Position numbers and translations under genes: made by a program. From assembly GCF_900163565.1 (NCBI RefSeq), contig NZ_FUHU01000035.1, positions 62,001 to 126,000 of the forward strand: a DNA stretch of 64,000 nucleotides, written 5' to 3'. The DNA is from Agrococcus casei LMG 22410 (GTDB taxonomy: Bacteria > Actinomycetota > Actinomycetes > Actinomycetales > Microbacteriaceae). Shown here piece after piece: positions 14,222 through 22,024 of the stretch. Positions within the stretch are counted from its first letter, which is position 1, and each line of letters opens with the position of its first letter. The notes under the pieces are model-generated. The model ran no database searches. It was not told the DNA's origin and saw only the letters and a program-made list of their open reading frames with translations.

Positions 14222-15640
14222 ATGTCACAGACCGAAGTGCCGAAGAAGCACCACATCACGGAATCGGATCCGTACAAGCTCGACGCCTCCGATGTGCAGA
14301 AGGCGCCGACGCGATTCCGTGAGCGCTTCAAGTACCTTGGCCCCGGCATCATCACCTCCGCCATGATCGTCGGCTCGGGCGAGCTCATCGTCACCACCTC
14401 GCTCGGCGCCCAGGCAGGCTTCGCCCTGCTGTGGATGGTCATCATCGCCTCGACCGTCAAGGTCTGGGTGCAGCTCGAGCTCGCGCAGTGGACGATCATC
14501 ACCGGCAAGCCCGCGCTTGAGGGCTACGCGTCGATCGGCCCGAAAGTCAAGGGCCTCGGCATCATCAACTACGCCTGGATCATCATGGAGCTCTGCAAGG
14601 CGCTCCAACGAGGCGGCATCATCGGAGGAACAGCCGGCGCTTTAAGCATCCTCGCGCCGGTGATCGGAGAACCTCTCAGTGGCCCCTCGCTCGCGTTCTG
14701 GGCGATCGTCACCACCCTCACCGTCATCGCCATGATGATCACCGCCAAATACTCGGTCGTCGAGCGCATCTGCGTCGTCGCCATCGTCGTGCTCACCGCG
14801 ATCACCGTCGGCCTCGCCGCCGTGCTGCCGATGACCGACTACGCGTACTCGGCAGCAGACATCGCCAGCGGCCTCACCTTTGCGATCCCGGCCGGCGCTC
14901 TCGGTTTCGCCGTCGCCATGTTCGGCATCACCGGCGTCGGCGCCGAAGAGATGACCGCCTACACCTACTGGTGCATCGAGAAGGGCTACGCCCGCTGGAC
15001 CGGCCCCAACGACGGCACCAAGGAGTGGCAGCAGCGCGCCAAGGGCTGGATCAACATCATGAGCCTCGACGTGCTCGTGGGCTGGATGATCTCGACCATC
15101 TGCACCATGTCGTTCTTCACTCTCGGCGCATCCATCCTCCACCCGCAGGGCCTCGTGCCGTCGGGCAACGAAATGCTGCTGACCCTCTCGAACATCTACA
15201 CATCAATCCTCGGCGACTGGGCGAGCACGCTCTTCTTGGTCGGCGCGATCTTCGTACTGTTCTCGACCGTCATCGGAGTCGCCGCCTCGGTGCCGCGCCA
15301 GTGGGCCAACACCTTTGGCCTCATGGGCCTGTTCGACTGGAAGGACATGGCCAAGCGCAAGAAGTGGATCCGCGTCCTCACGGTGGTCATCCCGTCGCTG
15401 TGGTGCATCAGCTTCCTGATCGTCAACGAGCCCGTCATCATGGTGCTCATCGGCGGAACGGCAGCCGGCATCTTCTTGCTCGCAGTCGTCGTCGCGGTAT
15501 GGGTGCTGCGCACGCGCGACGAGCCCAAGGTGTTCCGCAAGAACACCGTGCTCAATGTGATCCTCGCGGTCTGCAGCCTGCTGGTCGCAGCCCTCGCCAT
15601 CTACTCGGTGGTGAAGACCTTCGGCATCGAGATCGGCTGA
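14222..15640 (+). CDS. Non-canonical Nramp-family transporter
   Basis: The 472-residue protein has about 11-12 membrane helices and an overall Nramp pattern (YLGPGIITSAM at helix 1). The metal-binding DPGN of helix 1 is replaced by GSGEL, and the MPH motif of helix 6 by FGITGVGAEEM. Canonical Nramp proteins import Mn or Fe with protons; loss of both motifs argues against ordinary metal transport. Its promoter carries the GntR motif shared with hydroxy-acid enzymes, so import of an organic substrate or its metal complex is an inference. A strong terminator follows. Confidence 0.82.
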   Translation: MSQTEVPKKHHITESDPYKLDASDVQKAPTRFRERFKYLGPGIITSAMIVGSGELIVTTSLGAQAGFALLWMVIIASTVKVWVQLELAQWTIITGKPALEGYASIGPKVKGLGIINYAWIIMELCKALQRGGIIGGTAGALSILAPVIGEPLSGPSLAFWAIVTTLTVIAMMITAKYSVVERICVVAIVVLTAITVGLAAVLPMTDYAYSAADIASGLTFAIPAGALGFAVAMFGITGVGAEEMTAYTYWCIEKGYARWTGPNDGTKEWQQRAKGWINIMSLDVLVGWMISTICTMSFFTLGASILHPQGLVPSGNEMLLTLSNIYTSILGDWASTLFLVGAIFVLFSTVIGVAASVPRQWANTFGLMGLFDWKDMAKRKKWIRVLTVVIPSLWCISFLIVNEPVIMVLIGGTAAGIFLLAVVVAVWVLRTRDEPKVFRKNTVLNVILAVCSLLVAALAIYSVVKTFGIEIG

Positions 15641-15655
15641 TTCACACGGTCACCA

Positions 15656-15694
15656 GGGCCGGGCGCGTCGATGCCGTTTCGACGCGCCCGGCCC
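15656..15694 (+). terminator. Hairpin after the Nramp-like gene
   Basis: GC-rich arms GGGCCGGGCGCGTCG and CGACGCGCCCGGCCC surround a short loop containing TGCCGTTT, just after the stop. The downstream stretch to 15833 holds the promoter region of the next gene and one copy of the GAGAATCAACTAC element (15776-15795). Confidence 0.75.
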
Positions 15695-15833
15695 TGCTTC
15701 GTCGTTCGCTGTGTTGCGAACCGAGTCAATTTTGGGCGGATTGCCGTGGTTGGGGTGCATAGAGAGCCATCTGCAGAGAATCAACTACATTCGGCTCACC
15801 TAGGCTGGTGACACCCTGCGATTGGAGTCCCCC

Positions 15834-16694
15834 ATGACCCGAATTCTGCTGCTCGGATTCGGCGCGATCGGCCGTCAGCTGACCGGTCTGCTGCAGCCAG
15901 AGGTGTCGAGTGGGCGCTGGGCGCTGCAGGCCGTCGTGCGCGATGTCGAGGCACACGAGGCACGTGGCTCACTCGGTGTAGAGCTGCACAGTAACGACGG
16001 GTCGCACAGCAACGACGGATGGCGTGAGCTGGTTGACCGGGCCGATCTGGTCGTCGAGTGCGCGGGGGTGTCTGCTGCGCGAGACCTCGGGCCGGGCGTG
16101 GTCGCCGCCGGCCGCGACCTCGTGCTGACCTCTGTCGGCGCGCTCGCCTACCCCGACACGCGGGCGAAGCTGCTGCAGGGACCCGGCCGCCTGCACATCA
16201 CACCAGGGGCCATCGGCGGGTTCGACCTGCTGGGGGCAGCCGCAGAAGCCGATGGACTCGCTGCTGTGCGCATCCGCACTCGAAAACTCGCCGGGTCGCT
16301 CGTGCAGCCGTGGATGTCTGCCGAAGAAGCCGCCGACTTGCGCGCGCTGCGGCCGGGCGACGAGCCGAAGGTCGTCTTCAGCGGTGGGCCGGCGGATGCG
16401 ATCAAGAAGTTTCCGGGCAACGTCAACGTCGCGGTGGCGCTTGCGTGGGCGACTCGCGGCACGGGCGACAGCGCGACCGCGCTCGAGCGGTCGCTGCAGC
16501 GCGTGCAGGTCGAGCTGGTCGCCGACCCGGATGCCGAACTCAGCAGTCACGACATCGAGGCCTCGGGGCCGGCCGGCAGGTTTCGGATGCGCTTCGAGTC
16601 CGCGCCGAGCCCCGAGAACCCGAGAACATCAGGGCTCACCGCCATTTCGCTCGCCCACACTCTTCGACGAGTTGCCAAAAGCGCGCCGGTTTGA
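15834..16694 (+). CDS. Aspartate dehydrogenase-like protein (DUF108 family)
   Basis: The 286-residue protein has a Rossmann start (ILLLGFGAIGRQL), LVVECAG, TSVGALAY, the HITPGAIGGFDLL catalytic region, and FPGNVNVAVALA in the C-terminal domain. The family converts L-aspartate to iminoaspartate/oxaloacetate with NAD(P). ATG 15834 follows GGAG. A local duplication gives HSNDG twice near residue 55. The last seven residues and the stop (ending SAPV) are encoded by palindrome family A, copy 1. No clear ACTATAGT box was found upstream. Confidence 0.82.
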   Translation: MTRILLLGFGAIGRQLTGLLQPEVSSGRWALQAVVRDVEAHEARGSLGVELHSNDGSHSNDGWRELVDRADLVVECAGVSAARDLGPGVVAAGRDLVLTSVGALAYPDTRAKLLQGPGRLHITPGAIGGFDLLGAAAEADGLAAVRIRTRKLAGSLVQPWMSAEEAADLRALRPGDEPKVVFSGGPADAIKKFPGNVNVAVALAWATRGTGDSATALERSLQRVQVELVADPDAELSSHDIEASGPAGRFRMRFESAPSPENPRTSGLTAISLAHTLRRVAKSAPV

Positions 16695-16720
16695 CGGTCA
16701 AACCGGTGCGCTTTCGCAAC
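16671..16720. repeat. Palindrome family A, copy 1
   Basis: The 50-bp inverted repeat starts GTTGCCAAAAGCGCG and ends GTGCGCTTTCGCAAC, with core TTTGACGGTCAAA. It lies between convergent genes and supplies the last codons and stop of the aspartate dehydrogenase gene. It is probably a bidirectional terminator. Confidence 0.85.
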
Positions 16721-16721
16721 T

Positions 16722-17429
16722 TCAGGCGACTTCGAGGCCCGAGCGGCGATATGCGCCCGCAGCCTTCTCGCTGTGCAGATACGAAAGCAGCTTCGCGGCG
16801 TCTGAATCCTCGGCCACTTCGACCCCGAGCACGCCCGAGAACTCGGTGATGTGCTGCACGGCCTCGGGCAGCGAGCCAACGATGTCGACGCCGTCGACGT
16901 AGGCGAGCTCGCTAAGCTGCTGCACCGCCAGGCTTGCGCGGCCATCGACGACGGCCTCGCCCGTGAAGCCCTTCGGCAGCGGCGTGGCCTTCGCCTCGAC
17001 CTCGTCGAAGATGCCGAGCTGCTTCAGCAGCTTCTGTACGTAGATGCCACTCTGGCCAGCCCGGGAGTATGCGAGTGAGCGCGTTGCCTTCAGGGTCGCG
17101 ACCAGCTCGTCGACGGTGCCGATGGGCGGATGCGCATCCCCCTGCTTCACACCGAATCCGATCGCGGTCGTCACAAGGGCAACGGCTGTCTCCTCGTTCA
17201 GGGCACCCGTCGCCTCAGCGATGCCGGGCACGGATCCAGTCGCAGCGATCAGCAGATCGGGTCGCTCCCCCGCTTCCATGCGGCGCTGCAGTTCGGTCGT
17301 CGGGTCATAGTTGCGTTCGACTTGAATGCCGGTCTCGGCGGTGAACGCCTCAAGGATCTCGTCGTCGAGCGCCTTGACCGTGGCCAGTCCGCTGAACAGC
17401 ACGACAGGCTGATGTTCTTGCGAGCTCAC
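16722..17429 (-). CDS. ModA-like substrate-binding protein without signal peptide
   Basis: The 235-residue protein has a type II periplasmic-binding fold resembling molybdate/tungstate-binding ModA (VVLFSGLATVKALDDEIL, YSRAGQSGIYVQKLLKQLG, FSGVLGV). It has no signal peptide, lipobox or adjacent ABC genes, so it is probably cytoplasmic. GTG 17427-17429 follows GAGAGGAGAC. Two perfect GACTATAGTC palindromes lie upstream, so the GntR protein encoded just before it should control it. It may serve as a sensor or enzyme accessory; its ligand is unknown. Confidence 0.75.
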   Translation of the reverse strand: MSSQEHQPVVLFSGLATVKALDDEILEAFTAETGIQVERNYDPTTELQRRMEAGERPDLLIAATGSVPGIAEATGALNEETAVALVTTAIGFGVKQGDAHPPIGTVDELVATLKATRSLAYSRAGQSGIYVQKLLKQLGIFDEVEAKATPLPKGFTGEAVVDGRASLAVQQLSELAYVDGVDIVGSLPEAVQHITEFSGVLGVEVAEDSDAAKLLSYLHSEKAAGAYRRSGLEVA

Positions 17430-17467
17430 AGTGTCTCCTCTCAGCGTGCTTGCGCACGCCGGTTCAT

Positions 17468-17477
17468 GACTATAGTC
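17468..17477. promoter_or_regulatory. GntR operator 1 upstream of the ModA-like gene
   Basis: A perfect 10-bp palindrome GACTATAGTC. Its centre is exactly 20 bp from that of the second copy at 17488-17497, two helical turns, so two dimers could bind on the same face. On the minus strand it contains TATAGT, a possible -10 box. Confidence 0.75.
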
Positions 17478-17487
17478 GTCAGCTCAA

Positions 17488-17497
17488 GACTATAGTC
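17488..17497. promoter_or_regulatory. GntR operator 2 upstream of the ModA-like gene
   Basis: A second perfect GACTATAGTC palindrome between the gntR stop and the ModA-like start. Confidence 0.75.
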
Positions 17498-17527
17498 ACG
17501 AGAGCGCTCGCGCCAGACTGGCGATCG

Positions 17528-18220
17528 CTACTCAGAGTCAGCGCGACGGATCGTCTTGCGATCCTGGAGCGCCCGAGTCCTCGCGCCTTCCAAGTGCTCG
17601 CGCATCCGATCCGCCGCCCCCTGCGCGTCCGATCGCTCGTACGCCTCGTAGATGGCGCGGTGCTCTTCAGCCGCCTTCAGCCCGTCGGTCGACTGCAGCC
17701 GCGCCGAGAGCCTGAACCGCTGCACCTGGCCGCCGATCGACGCGTGCGCATTCTCGAGAAACGGGTTGTCGGTCTGGCGCGCGATGCGAGCGTGAAACTC
17801 TTCGTCATTGCGCCAGAACTCTTTGAACGACTCGGGTGACGCCTGCTTCTCGACCCGCTCAAGCGCCTCGATGGTGTCAAGCAGATCCTCGAGGAACTCG
17901 GGCGTGATCCGCCGACCCGCCTCGAACGCCATGGCTGGCTCGATGATGATGCGCACATCCATCAGCTTGCCCAGCTCGCGCTCGGTGAACAGCGGCGAGA
18001 CGCGGTAGCCCTTAAGCGCCTGTCGCTCGACGAGCCCTGTGTGCTCGAGTCGGGCAAGCGCCTCACGGATGGGGGTCTGGCTGGCCTCGAGATCGCGCGA
18101 GAGTGTGGCGATGTTCAGCACCTCGCCGGGCTCGCGCTCGCCGGCCATGAGCTGGTCTCGTAGACGCTCGTAGATCGCGTCGGCAAGCGGCAGTCGTCGG
18201 GACTCGTTCGGTGCGGTCAT
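17528..18220 (-). CDS. GntR family regulator, FCD (FadR) subfamily
   Basis: The 230-residue protein has an N-terminal winged helix (LADAIYERLRDQLMAGE through SQTPIREALARLEHTGLVE) and an all-helical FCD ligand domain with likely metal-binding positions (Asp in MDVRIIIEP, EFHARIA, EEHRAIYEA). ATG 18220 follows AGAGGAGCCCC. It sits in the middle of the cluster whose promoters share ACTATAGT and is the obvious candidate to bind those sites. FCD regulators are usually repressors released by a small carboxylate, so induction by the catabolised hydroxy acid is inferred. Confidence 0.9.
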   Translation of the reverse strand: MTAPNESRRLPLADAIYERLRDQLMAGEREPGEVLNIATLSRDLEASQTPIREALARLEHTGLVERQALKGYRVSPLFTERELGKLMDVRIIIEPAMAFEAGRRITPEFLEDLLDTIEALERVEKQASPESFKEFWRNDEEFHARIARQTDNPFLENAHASIGGQVQRFRLSARLQSTDGLKAAEEHRAIYEAYERSDAQGAADRMREHLEGARTRALQDRKTIRRADSE

Positions 18221-18325
18221 GGGGCTCCTCTGCGAAGGGCCGACACTGGGGCCGGCGGCAGGTCATTCTGTGAGTGCGGCTCGTTCACAATGGTAATGCC
18301 CTGAAGACTATTGCGCAGGCTTGTG

Positions 18326-18335
18326 AACTATAGAA
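18326..18335. promoter_or_regulatory. GntR-type site upstream of the cupin-ABM gene
   Basis: AACTATAGAA is a near match to the cluster motif ACTATAGT. It overlaps a -10-like TATAGAAT about 55 bases before ATG 18393. A half-site GACTATTG lies at 18304-18311. Confidence 0.55.
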
Positions 18336-18392
18336 TATGGCACGGTCTCGACTAGACTGCCTAGTGCCGCCCGCCCGAGCGAAGGAGCCAGA

Positions 18393-19118
18393 ATGACCGA
18401 CCGCGTCGCCACTTCACCCCAGATCTTCCGACCCGATGAAATGCCCTTCATCGAGCGCGGCAACGGGGCTCGCACGATTCCGCTCACGACGACGGCTGTC
18501 GGTGCGACTTCGTTTCTGAACGGCATCACGACCTTCGAACCTGGCGCCGAGATCGCGCACCACACACACAACTGCATCGAGTCGGTCATGATCATCGAAG
18601 GTGAGGCGATCGTCGACATCGACGGCGCCGAGACCCCGCTGACGACGCACGACACCACGTTCGTGCCCGCGAACATCCCGCACCGATTCAAGAACGCGTC
18701 GAGTGAGAAACGGATGCGCATCCTCTGGACGTACGCATCCGCCGACGCGACGCGCACACTGGTCGCGTCTGGCGAGACCGGGCGCATCGACGCAGAACAG
18801 CAGTCGGCCGAGAGCCTCCAGCCCGTGGTCGAGCACGTCGAGATCGAAGTGCAGCCGGGCAGCGAGGATGCGTTTGTGGCCGCTGCGGCCGAGGCCGCCC
18901 AGCACTTTCAGAAGACGCCGGGCTCGCGCTCGTTCGAGGTGTTCACGTCGCATGAGCAGCCGTCGCGGATGCGCGTGCTGATCGGGTGGGACAGCATTGC
19001 GGCACACGAGCACTTCCGGACGACGCCTGAGTACGTCAAGTGGCGCGAGCTCGTCGGCCCGCACTTTGCCGAGGCGCCTCGGGTCGAGCACCTGCGCTCA
19101 GCGCACAAAGCCTTTTAG
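18393..19118 (+). CDS. Cupin / antibiotic-biosynthesis-monooxygenase (ABM) fusion protein
   Basis: The 241-residue protein has an N-terminal cupin (about 30-120) with HHTHNCIESVMIIEGEA and VPANIPHRFKN, giving the His/Glu metal ligands. The C-terminal ABM ferredoxin-like domain (about 145-235) contains VEIEVQPGSEDAF, PGSRSFEVF and PEYVKW. Each domain alone is often an enzyme or accessory of organic acid or aromatic metabolism; the fusion is uncommon. GAAGGAGCC precedes the ATG. The GntR motif upstream places it in the catabolic regulon. The stop TAG abuts palindrome A copy 2. Confidence 0.82.
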   Translation: MTDRVATSPQIFRPDEMPFIERGNGARTIPLTTTAVGATSFLNGITTFEPGAEIAHHTHNCIESVMIIEGEAIVDIDGAETPLTTHDTTFVPANIPHRFKNASSEKRMRILWTYASADATRTLVASGETGRIDAEQQSAESLQPVVEHVEIEVQPGSEDAFVAAAAEAAQHFQKTPGSRSFEVFTSHEQPSRMRVLIGWDSIAAHEHFRTTPEYVKWRELVGPHFAEAPRVEHLRSAHKAF

Positions 19119-19168
19119 TTGCGAAAAACGCACCGGTTTGACGGTCAAACTGGTGCGTTTTTCGCAAC
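19118..19168. repeat. Palindrome family A, copy 2
   Basis: The 51-bp palindrome starts GTTGCGAAAAACGCACC and ends GTGCGTTTTTCGCAAC, with core TTTGACGGTCAAA. Its 25-base arms pair with one G-U-type exception. It lies between the cupin-ABM stop and the histidine kinase start, and probably terminates the former. Confidence 0.88.
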
Positions 19169-19223
19169 AGAATCCGTCTTGGGACGGAAGCCGCATGTCA
19201 GTGGCCCCGCCTAGGCTTGCTGC

Positions 19224-20534
19224 ATGACCGCCGACCACCCCGTGCCGCCCACGAGGCCGGCACCGCGCATCCGCACACCCGCGCCCCACTCCGCCTGGAA
19301 GGCCGACGGGCTCATGGCCCTCGCACTCGGGGCCGCCTCTGCACTGATGGGCACCCTCGCGCTCATGACCGGTGCATTCGGCCCCGGCCTCAACACCTGG
19401 TCAGTGATCTTCGGCGGCTTCTTGATGGCGGCGCCGCTCGTGTTCCGCCGCCGCTGGCCCTCAGCAATGGTCATCGTTCAGACTCTTGTCTACATGCCGC
19501 TGGTCTGGCTCGGGTGGGAACTCTACATCATCCAGATCATGCTGTTCATGGCGTTCTACTCGGTCGGCGCCTGGGATGCCAACCGTCGCCGCGCGAACAT
19601 CGTCCGCATCGTCGTGCTCCTGATGATGGCCGGTTCGATGGCCGCGACCTACATCGTGTTCTTCGACATCTACCTGCAGCAGGGCGGCGTGATCGGCCTG
19701 CTCTCGACGATCGGCATCCAGGTCGTCGTCAACGCCGGCTACTTCGGCGGCGCCTGGGTCTTCGGCAACCGCAGCTGGGCATCCGCGATCAAGCGCGAAG
19801 AGCTCGAGCAGGCTCACGACGCCATCCGCGCCCAGCAGGCGATCATCGCCGATCATGCCGTCGACCTCGAGCGCGTGCGGATCGCCCGCGAGCTGCACGA
19901 TGTCGTCGCGCACCACGTCTCGGCCATGGGCATCCAGGCCGGAGCCGCCCGACGCGTGATGAGCAAAGACCCCGAGCGCGCCGAGAAGGCGCTGCGGCTC
20001 GTCGAGTCGTCGGCCCGCGACGCCATCGGCGAGCTGCGCACCATGGTCACGACCCTGCGCAGCGACGGCGCCCCGAATGCTCCACTTCCGACGATCGACG
20101 AGCTGGATGCGCTGGTGCAGTCCGCAGTCGACAGCGGTCAGCAGGCGACGCTCGAGCGCATCGGCACGCTCCCCGAGGTGTCGCCCGCCGCCGAGCTGAC
20201 GCTGTATCGCGTCGCACAAGAGGGCCTCACGAACGCCCGCAAACACGCGGGGCACGGCGCGACCGTCGCCGTTCGGCTTCGTGGAGTCGGCGACGGCATC
20301 GAACTTGAGATCAGCGACTCGGGCGGGCCGGCCAGCGGTCGCGCAGAGGGCACCGGACACGGACTGATCGGGATGCGCGAGCGCATTTCCGCAGTCGGAG
20401 GCACCGTGACCACCGGCCCGAAGTCGGCTGGGGGCTGGCTCGTGCGCGCATATGTGCCGCGTTCGCCAGTGCACACGGTCGGGCTCGGCGACGCTGCCGA
20501 CCGCGCCGCAGAAGGTGACAGAATCGTCTCGTGA
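19224..20534 (+). CDS. Sensor histidine kinase, NarL/HisKA_3 type
   Basis: The 436-residue membrane kinase has about five hydrophobic helices in the first 185 residues and no large extracellular sensor. It then has the dimerisation/phosphoacceptor helix RELHDVVAHHVSAMGIQAG with the His of LHD, and a short HATPase_c domain (EGLTNARKHAGH and GHGLIGMRERI). It pairs with the response regulator, whose GTG start overlaps its stop by four bases (GTGA). The few-loop membrane part suggests it senses the membrane or an exported compound. The signal and targets are unknown. Confidence 0.88.
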   Translation: MTADHPVPPTRPAPRIRTPAPHSAWKADGLMALALGAASALMGTLALMTGAFGPGLNTWSVIFGGFLMAAPLVFRRRWPSAMVIVQTLVYMPLVWLGWELYIIQIMLFMAFYSVGAWDANRRRANIVRIVVLLMMAGSMAATYIVFFDIYLQQGGVIGLLSTIGIQVVVNAGYFGGAWVFGNRSWASAIKREELEQAHDAIRAQQAIIADHAVDLERVRIARELHDVVAHHVSAMGIQAGAARRVMSKDPERAEKALRLVESSARDAIGELRTMVTTLRSDGAPNAPLPTIDELDALVQSAVDSGQQATLERIGTLPEVSPAAELTLYRVAQEGLTNARKHAGHGATVAVRLRGVGDGIELEISDSGGPASGRAEGTGHGLIGMRERISAVGGTVTTGPKSAGGWLVRAYVPRSPVHTVGLGDAADRAAEGDRIVS

Positions 20535-21214
20535 CGCGCATCCTGCTTGTAGACGACCAGTCGCTCGTGCGCGCTGGATTCACGACGATCCTCGAGTCTG
20601 AAGACGGCTTCGAAGTGGTTGGCCATGCGGCCGACGGCGTCGAGGCGGTGCGTCTTGCCCAAGAGCTGAACCCCGACGTGATCTGCATGGATGTGCAGAT
20701 GCCGAACATGGACGGCCTCGAGGCCACGCGCCGCATCGTGGCGGGGCCGTCGACCGCTGCCGTGCTGATGCTGACGACCTTTGACCGCGACGACTTTCTG
20801 TTCGAGTCGCTCTCGGCCGGAGCCAGCGGGTTTCTGCTGAAGACTGCCGACCCCGACGAATTGGTCGATGCAGTGCACGTGCTCGATCGCGGCGATGCGC
20901 TGCTGTCACCCCAGGTGACGCGGCGTGTGATCGAGAGGTTCGGCGACGTCGTCACCGACCCCTCTGATACTGGTGCCGCCGTCGTTGCCGACCCTGCATC
21001 CGCGCTGTCAGTGCTGACCGACCGCGAGCGCGCGACACTCATGCTGCTCGCTCGCGGCATGTCGAACGCTGAGATCGCCGGCGAGCTGTTCGTAGGCGAG
21101 GCGACAGTGAAGACGCATGTCTCGAACATCCTGATGAAGCTGGGCATCCGCGACCGCATTCACGCTGTGATCTGGGCGTACGAGCAGGGTGTTATCGCGC
21201 CTTCGGCTTCGTAG
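20531..21214 (+). CDS. Response regulator, NarL/LuxR type
   Basis: The 227-residue protein has a receiver domain (LLVDDQSLVRAGF, phospho-acceptor Asp in DVICMDVQMPNMDG, switch TTFDRDDF, Lys in FLLKTADP). A LuxR helix-turn-helix follows at the C-terminus (LTDRERATLMLLARGMSNAE and VKTHVSNILMKLGIRDR). The GTG start overlaps the kinase stop. Linker residues about 145-165 are acidic and Ala-rich. It probably activates genes for envelope or export functions, but none of the neighbouring genes is an obvious target. Confidence 0.9.
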   Translation: MTRILLVDDQSLVRAGFTTILESEDGFEVVGHAADGVEAVRLAQELNPDVICMDVQMPNMDGLEATRRIVAGPSTAAVLMLTTFDRDDFLFESLSAGASGFLLKTADPDELVDAVHVLDRGDALLSPQVTRRVIERFGDVVTDPSDTGAAVVADPASALSVLTDRERATLMLLARGMSNAEIAGELFVGEATVKTHVSNILMKLGIRDRIHAVIWAYEQGVIAPSAS

Positions 21215-21367
21215 GCGCGGGCGCTGCGCCGCCACAAGCAACGCGCATGCCGGGCGTCGAATCGACATCCGGGTCGGCCGGCCTGAGCCCCGTGAGTTGT
21301 GGCTCATTCGACTGCCTGCGAAGCCAGCATCTCGACAGGTGAGACGCACTCGTCTAGGTTGAGGATC

Positions 21368-21733
21368 ATGAACCGCACCCTGGCACCCCTCGCCCTCGTC
21401 ACCGCAGCCGTGGCACTCGCGGGATGCGCATCCGCTGTTCCCGAGACCGTCGAACTCCGGGCCAGCTCGACGGGAGGTGTCGCCGATCTCGAACTCAGCA
21501 TCGGCGGCGTCGTGACGACCGAGGAGCTCGGGGGCGATTGGACGATCACACTCACCGCCGAAGAGGTTGCGGACGCGAAGCTGACGGTCACGGCGCGCGA
21601 AGACGGACTCGACCAGATCATCTCCTGCGAGATGATCGCCGATGGCGAGCAGACCGGGTACGTGGAGAACCACAGCGGGGGCTCGGTCGAGTGCTCGATC
21701 GACTACTCCCGTCAGATTGATGTGCGCCCCTAG
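21368..21733 (+). CDS. Small secreted lipoprotein
   Basis: The 121-residue protein has a signal peptide ending in lipobox LAGC (cleavage before Cys19), so it should be lipid-anchored outside the membrane. The mature part is about 100 residues, acidic and rich in beta-type segments, with two further Cys (ISCEMIAD and VECSIDY) that could form a disulfide. It matches no family I recognise. ATG 21368 follows TTGAGGATC. It stands alone after the two-component genes. Confidence 0.75.
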   Translation: MNRTLAPLALVTAAVALAGCASAVPETVELRASSTGGVADLELSIGGVVTTEELGGDWTITLTAEEVADAKLTVTAREDGLDQIISCEMIADGEQTGYVENHSGGSVECSIDYSRQIDVRP

Positions 21734-21960
21734 CCGATCGCCACTCCGAGGTTGATCGCGACCGCGGCTTCGCGGGTGGGAGATTCGTCCACTGCTCGGA
21801 GCTCTGTCACCACAACTCACGTCGCTGAGGCGTGCCGATGGATGTACATCGATGGCCGGCCTCTGTGGCGTAAGTCGAAGCTCAGAGCACGGCATGTACG
21901 ACGGTTGGGTCGAAGCCTTCGAAGAGCACGCTGCGGTCTGCAGCGCAAAACAATCCAGCT

Positions 21961-22001
21961 GAGCGGGCTCTCGCGTGGATTATCCACGTGAGAGCCCGCT
22001 C
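21961..22001. repeat. Palindrome family B, copy 1
   Basis: The 41-bp inverted repeat has 19-base arms beginning GAGCGGGCTCTCGCGTGGA and ending CACGTGAGAGCCCGCTC, with a 3-base centre. Outer A/T-rich flanks (CGCAAAA and TTTTTGCG) could extend the stem. It lies just past the SRPBCC pseudogene 3' end. The rest of 21734-22024 shows no convincing gene. Confidence 0.75.
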
Positions 22002-22024
22002 CGCCCTGAATTTTTGCGTAGCTA

